Positions 44,978 to 54,700 of a DNA stretch of 64,000 nucleotides are shown one piece after another (the first letter of the stretch is position 1; the number at the start of each line of letters is the position of its first letter). The notes under the pieces were generated by a model. The model had not been told where the DNA came from. It worked only from the letters and a program-made list of their open reading frames with translations, and did no database searches. A program made the translations under genes and the position numbers. The stretch spans positions 62,001 through 126,000 of the forward strand of contig NZ_FNQF01000007.1 of NCBI RefSeq assembly GCF_900107595.1, read 5' to 3'. The stretch is from Psychroflexus halocasei. GTDB taxonomy: Bacteria; Bacteroidota; Bacteroidia; Flavobacteriales; Flavobacteriaceae.

Positions 44978-47900
44978 ATGCAAAACAAAGGATTAATAAA
45001 ATTGTTTGCGATACTGTTTGGATTGGTAAGTATTTACCAACTTTCATTCACTTTTATTGCAGGCAATGTTGAAAGTAAAGCAGAAGAATTTGCACAAAAC
45101 AAAATTCCTGAATCAGTTGAAAACTATGCTGTAAAAAGAGATCTTGAAGTTAAGAATTATCTAGATTCTGTCGCTAAAGAACCTGTATTTGCCGGTGTTA
45201 CTTACGAAACTGCACAACAGAAAGAACTCAACAAAGGCTTAGATTTAAAAGGAGGGATAAATGTTATCTTACAAATTTCTGTTCCAGATTTATTAAGAGG
45301 ACTTTCAAATGATTCAAAAGATCCTAAATTTAATGAAGCGCTTTCTAATGCTGGTGATAGAAGAAGTAATAGTCAAGATAATTATCTTGAGCTTTTCTTT
45401 GAAGAGTTTGATAAGATTGAAGGTGCTCAGCTAGCTTCTCCTGATATTTTCGGGACAAAAGCATTAGCTGATGAAGTCAATTTTGAAATGACTAATAATC
45501 AGGTGAAGCCTATTATCAGACGTAAAATCAATGAAAGTATCACATCAGCTTTTGAGGTTTTAAGAGAGCGTATTGATAAGTTTGGTGTTGCTCAACCTAA
45601 TATTCAAAGATTAGGTGACTCTGGTCGTATTCTTGTTGAGTTGCCAGGAGCGAAAGATATATCTAGAATTAAAACTTTATTACAAAGTACAGCTCAATTA
45701 GAGTTTTGGGATGTTTATAAAGCTGGAGAAGTTCAACAATATATCATGACTGCTGATCAGATTGTAGCGGAATCATTAAAAGATACTAAAGCTTTAAAAG
45801 AAGAAACAGAAGCTACTGAAGCTGAAGAAGAAGATTTAGAAGAGCTTTTATCTTCATCTGAAGATTCAACAGACTTCTCTAAATCTAATCCTTTATTAAG
45901 CTTAGTTGCAAACTTAGGGGCTCAAGAAGGTCCAGTTGTTGCAACATTTGCGATGAAAGATACGGCTAAGGTGAATGAATACTTGGCAATGCCAAAAGTT
46001 AAAAGCGCTTTGCCTTCTGATAAGAAATTTTTACAATTTGCGTGGGGTAAGCCTGCTAAAAATAGCGAGTTTATTGACCTTTATGCATTGATTAATAATA
46101 GAAATAATGAACCACAATTAAGCGGTTCAGTTATTACTGATGCTCAACAAACTTACAACCAAGTTGGAAGTGTTGCAGTGAGTATGCAGATGAATGCAAG
46201 AGGTGCTAAAATTTGGGAAGACATGACAGGTCGTGCATCTGCTCAAGGAACTCAAATTGCAATTGTTCTTGATAATGTTGTTTATTCAGCGCCGGGTGTT
46301 TCTTCAGGAGCAATCTCTGGTGGACGAAGTGAGATTACAGGAGACTTTACAATTCAAGAAGCGCAAGATTTAGCAAATGTTTTAAGAGCTGGTAAATTAC
46401 CTGCTTCAGCTGACATTGTGCAAAGTGAAATTGTTGGACCTTCATTGGGTCAGGAAGCGATTGATAGTGGTATCAATTCATTTATGATTGCTTTGGTTCT
46501 TGTTCTTTTATGGATGATTTTCTACTACGGTAAAGCAGGACTTTACGCTGATGTCGCGTTAATCCTTAATATTCTTTTAATTTTTGGTGTCTTATCTGGC
46601 TTAGGTGCAACACTGACTTTACCAGGTATTGCAGGTATTGTTCTGACAATTGGTATGTCTGTTGATGCAAACGTTCTTATTTTTGAGCGTATCAGAGAAG
46701 AGCTTTACAAAGGAAAAGCACAAGCTGATGCGATAAGAGATGGTTTCAGAAACGCATTGTCTTCTATTTTAGATGCAAACGTTACCACTGGATTAACAGG
46801 TATTATCTTATTGACATTTGGTACTGGACCAGTTAAAGGTTTTGCGACAACTTTATTAATAGGTATTTTAACTTCACTATTTACGGCAATTTTCATCACA
46901 CGTTTATTGATTGATGGTTATGGTAAAAATGGAAAATCTTTAGCCTTCTCAACTGGAGTGACTAAGAACTTCTTTCAAAATGTCGACATTAAATTCTTGT
47001 CTAAAAGAAAAGTTGCTTACATCATTTCAGCAATCGCTTTAATTGTGAGTATTGGTTCTTTGGCAACAAAAGGATTAAACCAAGGTGTTGACTTTATTGG
47101 AGGTAGAACTTACACTGTTAGATTTGATCAAGGTGTGAATCCTACTGAAGTTGAAAACCATTTATTGGAAACTTTTGAAAGTATCGAAGCTAAAACTTAT
47201 GGTGCTGATAGCCAATTGAAAATTACAACGAATTACAGAATTGATGAAGAAGGTGATGCAATTGATAGCGAAATTCAAGAGAAACTTTATAGCTCTTTAA
47301 AAGAATATTTACCAGCTGATTTAACTTATGCTCAATTTAGTGTAGAAAATACAGTTGATGCTGAAGCTAAACTAGGAGTTATGTCTGCCGTTAAGGTAGG
47401 TCCTACAATTGCTGATGATATTAAAACGGCCTCTTTCTATGCTATATTTGGATCTTTATTTGTTGTTTTCCTTTATATCTTAATTAGATTTAGAAAATGG
47501 CAGTTTAGTTTAGGTGCTGTTGTAGCGGTCACGCATGATGTTATTATTGTATTAGGTCTGTTCTCATTACTATACGGTGTTTTACCATTTAGTTTAGAAA
47601 TTGATCAAGCATTTATTGCTGCAATTCTGACCGTTATTGGTTACTCTCTAAACGATACGGTTGTTGTGTTCGATAGGGTTCGTGAATACTTTAACGAACA
47701 TACATCTTGGCCAATGCGTAAGCTTATTGATACGTCAGTAAGTAGTACAGTTAGCCGTACGGTTAATACATCTTTAACTACACTTGTTGTATTATTAGCA
47801 ATATTTATTTTTGGAGGAGATAGTATCCGTGGATTTATGTTTGCCTTAATCATCGGTGTGATTGTTGGTACATATTCTTCAGTGTTTATCGCAACACCAA

Positions 47901-47998
47901 TTATGTTTGATACTGTAAAAAAGAAAGGAATTGATTTAACTAACTCGAATAAAGCTGACGAACTCCAAGAAGAAGACTCAGCACAAACAGTCAGTTAA
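44978..47998 (+). CDS. secDF: Protein translocase SecDF, fused
   Basis: Proton-driven accessory factor that pulls proteins through SecYEG, with SecD and SecF joined in one 1006-residue chain. SecD part: first helix (residues 8-28), LDLKGGINVILQISVPD, P1 domain with RERIDKFGVAQPNIQRLG and GRILVELPGAKDI, then six helices with LTIGMSVDANVLIFERIREE. An acidic insertion (about 270-300, EETEATEAEEEDLEEL) interrupts the P1 region. SecF part from about residue 670: LNQGVDFIGGRTYTVRF, then TVIGYSLNDTVVVFDRVREY. Acidic C-tail. Monocistronic. Confidence 0.96.
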   Translation: MQNKGLIKLFAILFGLVSIYQLSFTFIAGNVESKAEEFAQNKIPESVENYAVKRDLEVKNYLDSVAKEPVFAGVTYETAQQKELNKGLDLKGGINVILQISVPDLLRGLSNDSKDPKFNEALSNAGDRRSNSQDNYLELFFEEFDKIEGAQLASPDIFGTKALADEVNFEMTNNQVKPIIRRKINESITSAFEVLRERIDKFGVAQPNIQRLGDSGRILVELPGAKDISRIKTLLQSTAQLEFWDVYKAGEVQQYIMTADQIVAESLKDTKALKEETEATEAEEEDLEELLSSSEDSTDFSKSNPLLSLVANLGAQEGPVVATFAMKDTAKVNEYLAMPKVKSALPSDKKFLQFAWGKPAKNSEFIDLYALINNRNNEPQLSGSVITDAQQTYNQVGSVAVSMQMNARGAKIWEDMTGRASAQGTQIAIVLDNVVYSAPGVSSGAISGGRSEITGDFTIQEAQDLANVLRAGKLPASADIVQSEIVGPSLGQEAIDSGINSFMIALVLVLLWMIFYYGKAGLYADVALILNILLIFGVLSGLGATLTLPGIAGIVLTIGMSVDANVLIFERIREELYKGKAQADAIRDGFRNALSSILDANVTTGLTGIILLTFGTGPVKGFATTLLIGILTSLFTAIFITRLLIDGYGKNGKSLAFSTGVTKNFFQNVDIKFLSKRKVAYIISAIALIVSIGSLATKGLNQGVDFIGGRTYTVRFDQGVNPTEVENHLLETFESIEAKTYGADSQLKITTNYRIDEEGDAIDSEIQEKLYSSLKEYLPADLTYAQFSVENTVDAEAKLGVMSAVKVGPTIADDIKTASFYAIFGSLFVVFLYILIRFRKWQFSLGAVVAVTHDVIIVLGLFSLLYGVLPFSLEIDQAFIAAILTVIGYSLNDTVVVFDRVREYFNEHTSWPMRKLIDTSVSSTVSRTVNTSLTTLVVLLAIFIFGGDSIRGFMFALIIGVIVGTYSSVFIATPIMFDTVKKKGIDLTNSNKADELQEEDSAQTVS

Positions 47999-48027
47999 TC
48001 TTTCTAAGAAATAAAGTTTTAATGAAT

Positions 48028-48061
48028 AAGCTTGTTCAATATTTTGAACAAGCTTTTTTTA
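48028..48061 (+). terminator. Terminator after secDF
   Basis: Perfect 12-bp stem (aagcttgttcaa/ttgaacaagctt, loop tatt) with a run of T. Confidence 0.93.
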
Positions 48062-48281
48062 TATCATTAACGGTGATCATTCTTATTTTAAAATCATTGA
48101 GTTTATACATCGCAATATATTAATCATTATTATGGATTTATATTGAGATTTAATCTTTAAGCGTAGTATACGCTTTCAGGCTATGAAAAGCTTGTTTAGT
48201 GATTCTTTTGCAATACTTAATTTTAAATTATCAAAAGACTTTTGTTTGATGCTTAGAAGGTGCTATCAATAGTTTTTAAAT
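48062..48281. other. Gene-free A/T-rich spacer
   Basis: No convincing reading frame between secDF and lgt. The only structure seen is a 7-bp hairpin aagcgta-gta-tacgctt at 48159-48175 without a T-tract. Contents otherwise unremarkable. Confidence 0.6.
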
Positions 48282-48320
48282 AAAAAAAACCATTTGATAG
48301 CTATGTCTAATCAAATGGTT
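48282..48320 (-). terminator. Terminator after lgt
   Basis: Stem aaccatttga/tcaaatggtt (48288-48297 with 48311-48320), 13-nt loop, then oligo-T on the reverse strand. It ends the folE-cysS-yidD-lgt unit. Confidence 0.82.
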
Positions 48321-48344
48321 CTTAAAATGTAAGGCTAATTTTCT

Positions 48345-49160
48345 TTATTTCCTTTTATAAGATATAATAATTATCACTAAACCTATAATAAGCATTGGTA
48401 AACTCAAGAGTTGTCCTGTGTTGAGAAGCCAATCAGCACGTTCTGGGACTTGTGGTTCTTTGATAAATTCAACAAAAAACCTGATTGTCCATAGTAAAGT
48501 AAAGAAAACTCCAAAGAGAAATCCGCTGATGTTTTTGACTTTTGTTTTATTATATAAAAACCATAAAATGATAAATAAAATCAAATATGAAACAGCTTCA
48601 TAAAGTTGAGCTGGATGTCTAGGGAAAGTTTCTCCTAATTGTGTAAAAATAACTCCGTAATCCGATTGAGTTGGTTCTCCTACAATTTCTGAATTCAAGA
48701 AGTTTCCGATTCTGATAAAAATCGCACCAAAAGAAATGGGTAAAATGACGCGATCTAAAATCCAAGTGATCTTTTTATGTAAAATCTTCTTGCTGTATAA
48801 ATACATAGCTATTGCAATCCCAATTGTCGCACCATGACTTGCTAAACCTTGAAAGCCAGTAAATCTTATTTCTGGAACAAATTGAAAAGGTAAAAATATA
48901 GAGAGTGGGTCTTCAAATATCAACTCACTTTGATAAAAAATGACATGACCTAATCGTGCTCCTAAAAGTGTTGCTATAACAGTATAAATAAATAAACTGT
49001 CTAATTTTTTTTCATCAATATTCTCTTTATTAAAAACATATTTCATGATGTACCATCCAGAAACAAAAGCTACAAGAAACATGAGACTGTAATAACGTAT
49101 TGTGATGAAGCCAAGTTCAATTCCTAATGAAGGATCCCAAGTAATTGCGTGTAACATCAT
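48345..49160 (-). CDS. lgt: Prolipoprotein diacylglyceryl transferase
   Basis: Integral enzyme that adds diacylglycerol to the lipobox cysteine of prolipoproteins. About seven membrane segments in 271 residues. Signature stretches: GLASHGATIGIAIAMYLYSK (catalytic His/Tyr region), FIRIGNFLNSEIVGEPTQ (N-x-E-x2-G) and RHPAQLYEAVSYLILF. It ends a convergent unit behind yidD (11 nt gap). At least three lipoproteins or predicted lipoproteins in this window would be its substrates, though that is general. Confidence 0.95.
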   Translation of the reverse strand: MMLHAITWDPSLGIELGFITIRYYSLMFLVAFVSGWYIMKYVFNKENIDEKKLDSLFIYTVIATLLGARLGHVIFYQSELIFEDPLSIFLPFQFVPEIRFTGFQGLASHGATIGIAIAMYLYSKKILHKKITWILDRVILPISFGAIFIRIGNFLNSEIVGEPTQSDYGVIFTQLGETFPRHPAQLYEAVSYLILFIILWFLYNKTKVKNISGFLFGVFFTLLWTIRFFVEFIKEPQVPERADWLLNTGQLLSLPMLIIGLVIIIISYKRK

Positions 49161-49171
49161 ATTTTAAATTA

Positions 49172-49423
49172 TTATTTTAAATTATTTTTATTTTCAGGAA
49201 CAGGATCAAAACCTGAACTTCCCCAAGGATGACATTTTGAAATACGATGAATGCCTAATTGTAATCCACGACGAATCCCGTGCTTTTCAATAGCTTCTTT
49301 CGTATAGTGTGAACATGTAGGTTGAAATCTACAATTTTGACCTAAAAGAGGAGATATGATTAATTGATAGCCTTTAATAAAAAACTTGAGTAAAAATTTG
49401 ATAAAAGCCTTCAGGATTCTCAT
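49172..49423 (-). CDS. yidD: Membrane protein insertion efficiency factor YidD
   Basis: An 83-residue member of the UPF0161/YidD family, which aids YidC-dependent insertion. Motifs: [37 protein letters not shown], then [19 protein letters not shown]. Three cysteines as expected. It overlaps the end of cysS by 4 nt (atga) and precedes lgt by 11 nt, placing two membrane-protein biogenesis factors together. Confidence 0.95.
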   Translation of the reverse strand: MRILKAFIKFLLKFFIKGYQLIISPLLGQNCRFQPTCSHYTKEAIEKHGIRRGLQLGIHRISKCHPWGSSGFDPVPENKNNLK

Positions 49424-50907
49424 GATTTTAAACTATAAGTCGTACCATCCTTCCCGTCTTTGAGTTCAATTCCCATTTCGATTAATTGATCACGAACAGT
49501 ATCAGCTGTTGTGAAATCTTTATCAGCTCTGGCTTTATTTCTGATTTTAATCAAAATAGACACTAAGCCATCAATTTTTTCTGTATCATCATTATTTGCT
49601 TCTTCAGTTTCTTCTAAACCTAAAACATCAAAAATGAAATCTGATAAAGTTTGCTTTAGAAGTTCTTGATCGGCTTTGCTTATCCTTGCTTTTTCAGCTT
49701 TTACTGAATTTATAAATTTAACGGCCTCGAAAAGTTGTGCAATTAAAATCGGACTATTAAAGTCGTCATTCATTGCATCATAACATGATTGTTTCCATTG
49801 CTTAACATCAAAAGATGATGATGCGCTTGACTCTAATAATTCGATATCTTGATACGCATTCATCAATCGATGAAAGCCTTTTTCAGCAGCTTGTAATGCT
49901 TCATCAGAAAAATCTAAAATACTTCTGTAATTTGCTTGAAGCATAAAGAATCTCGCAACAGATGGCGCGTAAGCTTTAGATAAATTGGTATTTTCACCTG
50001 TAAAGAGTTCACGAGGTAAAATATTATTTCCAGTACTTTTGGCCATTTTTTTACCATTCAAAGTCAACATGTTTGCGTGCATCCAGTAATTTACTGGATC
50101 TTTACCACTAGCTGCTTTTCCTTGAGCAATTTCGCATTCATGATGTGGGAATTTTAAATCCATACCACCACCATGAATATCAAATGAATCACCTAAATAC
50201 TTGCTACTCATAACAGTACATTCGATATGCCAACCCGGGAAACCAACGCCCCAAGGAGAAGGCCAGCGCATAATGTGTTGAGGTTCTGCGCGCTTCCATA
50301 AAGCAAAGTCTTGAGGATTTTTCTTTTCTTCTTGTCCAGCTAATGAGCGAGTGTTTGCGATAAGGTCTTCGATTTTTCGACCACTTAAAATGCCATAATG
50401 ATTGTTTTCATTATATTTTAAAACATCAAAATAAACATTCCCATTGGCTTCATAAGCTAATCCATTATCAATAATTTTTTTAATAATTTCTATTTGCTCA
50501 ACGATATGTCCAGTCGCAGTTGGCTCAATGCTAGGTGGGATATTGTTAAATAGACTCAAAATATCATGAAAGTCAATGGTATACTTCTGAACAATTTCCA
50601 TTGGCTCAAGCTCTTCAAGTCTTGCTTTTTTGGCAATTCTGTCTTCACCTTCTTCAGCGTCATTTTCTAAATGTCCTGCATCTGTAATGTTTCTGACGTA
50701 TCTAATTTTGTAGCCTAAATGCTTGAGATAACGAAAAACGAGATCGAATGAAATGAAAGTTCTACAATTTCCTAAATGGACGTTGTTGTAAACCGTTGGG
50801 CCACAAACATACATCCCGACCATGCCGTCATTTATAGGTTTGAAAACTTCTTTTTCACCTTTAATTGAATTGTAGATTTTCAATTCTTGAGTTTCGTATC
50901 TTTTCAT
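49420..50907 (-). CDS. cysS: Cysteinyl-tRNA synthetase
   Basis: Class I synthetase, 495 residues. The HIGH region is [16 protein letters not shown] with the zinc cysteine CGPT; zinc ligands continue at [11 protein letters not shown] and [11 protein letters not shown], so the site is intact. The KMSKS loop reads [10 protein letters not shown] (Ala for Ser), a variant I associate with this phylum. Anticodon-binding DALR-like helices fill residues about 340-495. Second gene after folE (9 nt gap) and overlapping yidD by 4 nt. Confidence 0.96.
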   Translation of the reverse strand: MKRYETQELKIYNSIKGEKEVFKPINDGMVGMYVCGPTVYNNVHLGNCRTFISFDLVFRYLKHLGYKIRYVRNITDAGHLENDAEEGEDRIAKKARLEELEPMEIVQKYTIDFHDILSLFNNIPPSIEPTATGHIVEQIEIIKKIIDNGLAYEANGNVYFDVLKYNENNHYGILSGRKIEDLIANTRSLAGQEEKKNPQDFALWKRAEPQHIMRWPSPWGVGFPGWHIECTVMSSKYLGDSFDIHGGGMDLKFPHHECEIAQGKAASGKDPVNYWMHANMLTLNGKKMAKSTGNNILPRELFTGENTNLSKAYAPSVARFFMLQANYRSILDFSDEALQAAEKGFHRLMNAYQDIELLESSASSSFDVKQWKQSCYDAMNDDFNSPILIAQLFEAVKFINSVKAEKARISKADQELLKQTLSDFIFDVLGLEETEEANNDDTEKIDGLVSILIKIRNKARADKDFTTADTVRDQLIEMGIELKDGKDGTTYSLKS

Positions 50908-50916
50908 TTTAAAGCT

Positions 50917-51594
50917 TTAAAATTTGGTGTCTAATTTAATGTAATCTAAGAATTCTTTTTTAACAAGCTTGTCTTTAAATTTTCCGCCGTATTCACTAGT
51001 CACTGTACTGCTTTCAATGTCACTAATACCTCTGCTATTAACACAAAGGTGTTTTGCATCAATAACACATGCAACATCTTCCGTTTGAAGTGCTTCTTGC
51101 ATTTCTTTTACAATTTGCATTGTCAAACGCTCTTGTACTTGCGGTCTTTTAGCAAAGTAATTAACAATACGATTCATTTTAGATAAACCGATCACGCGAC
51201 CAGAAGAAATATAAGCCACATGCGCTCGACCAATAATAGGAAGCAAATGATGTTCGCAAGTAGAGTAAACTGTAATGTTTTTTTCAACTAACATCTCACC
51301 ATATTGGTAATTGTTTTCAAAAGTAGAGGCTTTTGGTTTGTTTTTAGGATTTAAACCAGAAAAAATTTCATTAACAAACATTTTAGCAACACGTTTAGGA
51401 GTGCCTTTCAAGCTGTCGTCGTTTAAATCCATTCCTAAAGTATCAAGAATTTTTTTGACATCATCTTGGATAAGTTCAATTTTCTTGTCATCACTTATCG
51501 CAAAAGCATCAGGCTTTAAAGGGTTTTCTGTGCATGTGGCAACATGATTATCACCTATATTATCGTTGAATTCTGTATTTTTATTATCACTCAT
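50917..51594 (-). CDS. folE: GTP cyclohydrolase I
   Basis: First enzyme of tetrahydrofolate synthesis and also of queuosine precursor synthesis. 225 residues with a 40-residue polar N-terminal extension. Zinc ligands are present: YSTCEHHLLPIIGRAHVAYI (C and H) and AKHLCVNSRGI (C). Other family parts: GTPKRVAKMFVNEIFSGL, GLSKMNRIVNYFAKRPQVQE and TSEYGGKFKD near the end. First gene of folE-cysS-yidD-lgt. It may also feed the queuosine pathway that needs tgt, but the window lacks the other queuosine genes. Confidence 0.96.
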   Translation of the reverse strand: MSDNKNTEFNDNIGDNHVATCTENPLKPDAFAISDDKKIELIQDDVKKILDTLGMDLNDDSLKGTPKRVAKMFVNEIFSGLNPKNKPKASTFENNYQYGEMLVEKNITVYSTCEHHLLPIIGRAHVAYISSGRVIGLSKMNRIVNYFAKRPQVQERLTMQIVKEMQEALQTEDVACVIDAKHLCVNSRGISDIESSTVTSEYGGKFKDKLVKKEFLDYIKLDTKF

Positions 51595-51614
51595 TATTAT
51601 GTCATATAAGGCTG

Positions 51615-51622
51615 CAAAGATA
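51615..51622 (-). promoter_or_regulatory. Promoter -7 element for folE
   Basis: Reverse strand reads TATCTTTG, exact TANNTTTG, 21 nt before the folE ATG. Confidence 0.55.
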
Positions 51623-51766
51623 ATTTTTTTACGCTTTAATTTCGAATGATTCCTAATAAGTTGTTTTAATCAAAAAAGATTAACCATTCTTTCACTTTTA
51701 TTTATTATATTTCGCTCGAAAATTTAAATAATTGTTAATATTTATACCCCATAAAATATATTTAAA

Positions 51767-54700
51767 ATGAAATTTAATACATATTTTAACATCTTTATAC
51801 TTTTTTTCATTTTCAGTTTTTCTGAGTCATTTGCTCAAGATTTTTACATGGAAGACGGAGAAACTGTAACTACAAACTCTGGTTTTTTTTATGATCCAGG
51901 TCCACCTGATTCAAGTATTCAGGAAGGTAGTTTTGTTTATACCATTTGTCCTGATGGTGATTTATACACCACAATTGAATTTATTGATTTTTTTAACATT
52001 GGTCCCACTCATTTAAAAATTTATGATGGAGAAAATACATTAGCTGACTTATTATACGATTTCACACAGCAGGGTGAGGTATTAATACCAGATTTGAATA
52101 GTGTTTATTCAGGGACAGATGCTAACAGTTCTGGATGTTTAACATTTGAGTTCGATTCTCCATTTTCCAATGATGAAATTCAGGGCTGGAAGGCAATTAT
52201 TGGTACGCGGCCTCAATGTATTACAGATGCTCCAGAAATAGTTAGTTTTACGGGAGGTGTTAATGTTCAAAATGATCCTAATTATCCAGATGATATTGAC
52301 TATTTGGTCTACTTTAATGAAGATTTTACGATTGAGACGAGTTCTCATTTTCAAGATAATTACGCTCAGGAAAATGCGCATTATAATTGGGATTTTGGTA
52401 ATGGAACCGGTGAAGGTGCAGAGGTGACTTATAGATATTCAGAACTCTGTGATTTTGTTATTACTTTAGATTTAGAAGATGGCTACAATTGTCAACAAAG
52501 AGAGAATTTAACACTTACCGTTAGAGTAGTTTTAAATCCAAATAACAGCCCAGGTTCTGTAAATTTAGATGCTGGTGATAATATACGTTTATGTGAAGAG
52601 CCAGGTACACCAATGACGGTTGATTTATCTGCCACTTATATGGATGTAAAAGAAGCAACTTCTTACGAGGTGATTAATATTTCGGATGAATTCCCTTCTA
52701 ATACTCCTTACATCTTTGATGCGTGTTATCCTTCAGATACTGAGGTTTTTACTGAGCTGGATGGTGATGATGATTGGTCTCAAGCTTTTCAATTAGCTTA
52801 TGAAGTTAACTTTTTTGGAAATTGCTATGATGATATAATCATTACCGATAATGGAGCGGTCAGTTTTGATATTGCTGGTGTTGTGCCAGGTGGTCGCTAT
52901 ACGCCAGGAGGTTATGCAGATTTTAGCTACAACGAAGGAATACCAACAGATGCAGGAGGTATTAATGCGCCATATGTCAACTCGATTTTTGGTGTTCTTC
53001 AAGATTTGCATCCATATTCTGGTAATAATCCTGCAGACCAGTCAATTAACTATGGATTTATAGAAAGCGAAGATGGGAAAAGTGATCGATTTGTTTTCAA
53101 TATTTATAATACTTCTCAGTATAGTTGTAATACTCAGCACCAAACTTCACAGATTATTTTATACCAAACAACTAACGTGATTGAGGTTTACATCAAAAAT
53201 AAAGACGAATGTAGTTTTAATAATGGAAGTTCAATTGTAGGAATTCAAAATAAAACAGGAGATGTCGCATTTGTTCCTCCAGGTCGAAATGCTGGACCTG
53301 AATCACCATGGAGTACGCAGGAAGAAGCATGGCGTTTTGTGCCCGATGGAGGAAACAGTATTACAACCTTCAAATGGTATGATGAAGATGGTTATGTTGT
53401 GAGTAACTCTGAAAACTATAATCCAACAGTAACTGAAAACACCTATTTTACAGCTGAAGTCACTTATGATGATGGTTGTAGTAATGTCACAACAATTACA
53501 GATAGAATCGATGTTCTTTATGAAAGTGACATTGAAATTGAATTCGCTGAAGATACTTTTTATCCTTGTGATGGTGAAGATTTGATGTTAGAAATCATTA
53601 CTACTGAAAATAACAGTGTTCCTGTTTACTACACATGGTTTAAAGATGGTGTTGAGATCGCTGGAACAAATCCGGAATCAAGATATTTAAATGTTTCAGA
53701 GTCTGGCACTTACTCTGTTATCGCTGAAGGAGGGAATTGTGTCCTTGAAGAATCAGTTGAGGTAAGTTACCTAAATGAGATTGATGCTGATAATCCTGAA
53801 GATATTATATTGTGTAATTATAATGAAACTACTTATGATTTAAGAGGCATCGGAGGATTTAATAATTTAACAGGTTTTGTTGTAAAATATTATGGTTTAT
53901 ATGATTCAGAAACTGGTGATTTGAGTGATGAGATTACAGAACCTGAAGATTACTCATTAGAAAACGCAGATGTACATGAAATTTTTGTTGAACTTTCAAA
54001 TCAAGTGAATACGGATTGCACAAATATTGCTTCATTCGTTATATATGAGTATGATGTTGATATTAATCCTACTGGATACGTGGCTGAAGATATCTGTATT
54101 GATGAAAGTTCAACAGAAACTATTGATTTAACTAGCGAAGGAAACAATACATCTAATGCCTTAAATGATCAAGATTCTTCAAATTATACAGTCACTTATT
54201 ATGGTAAGGATCCTTTGTATTTTCCTGATGCAATTATTGATGATCCTTCAAATTATACAATTGACACAAATAGTCATTTAGGTCCAAATACAATTTGGAT
54301 TACAGTACATAATAACGACTACCCTGATTGTTATGCAGTCGCAAGTTTTTCTTTTAATGTTAGCTTAGAGCCAACGATTACTTCAAACGATGTTGTTATT
54401 GAATCTTGTGAAGGTTCAATTATTAACTTGACGAATTATGATTCTAGTTTTAATAATAATAGTACAAATATGGCGGTGACGGTTAGCTATTATTTGAGTG
54501 AAGAAGATTTTGATAATAATAACCCAATTAATCCAGCTGATGAATATGAGTTTACACCTGATGCAGATGGAAGTCAAACGCTATACGTTGCTATAAAAAA
54601 TGATAATTCTTCTTGTATTTCTGATTTGAAGAGTTTTGAGATTGTCAACCAGACTCCTAGTATTGAAAATGTAAATGACTTAACGCAATGTGGTGACTTT

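Noticed and set aside
48159-48175. Short hairpin between secDF and lgt as a regulatory RNA
   Set aside because: Only a 7-bp stem with no T-tract or conserved context; too weak to claim.
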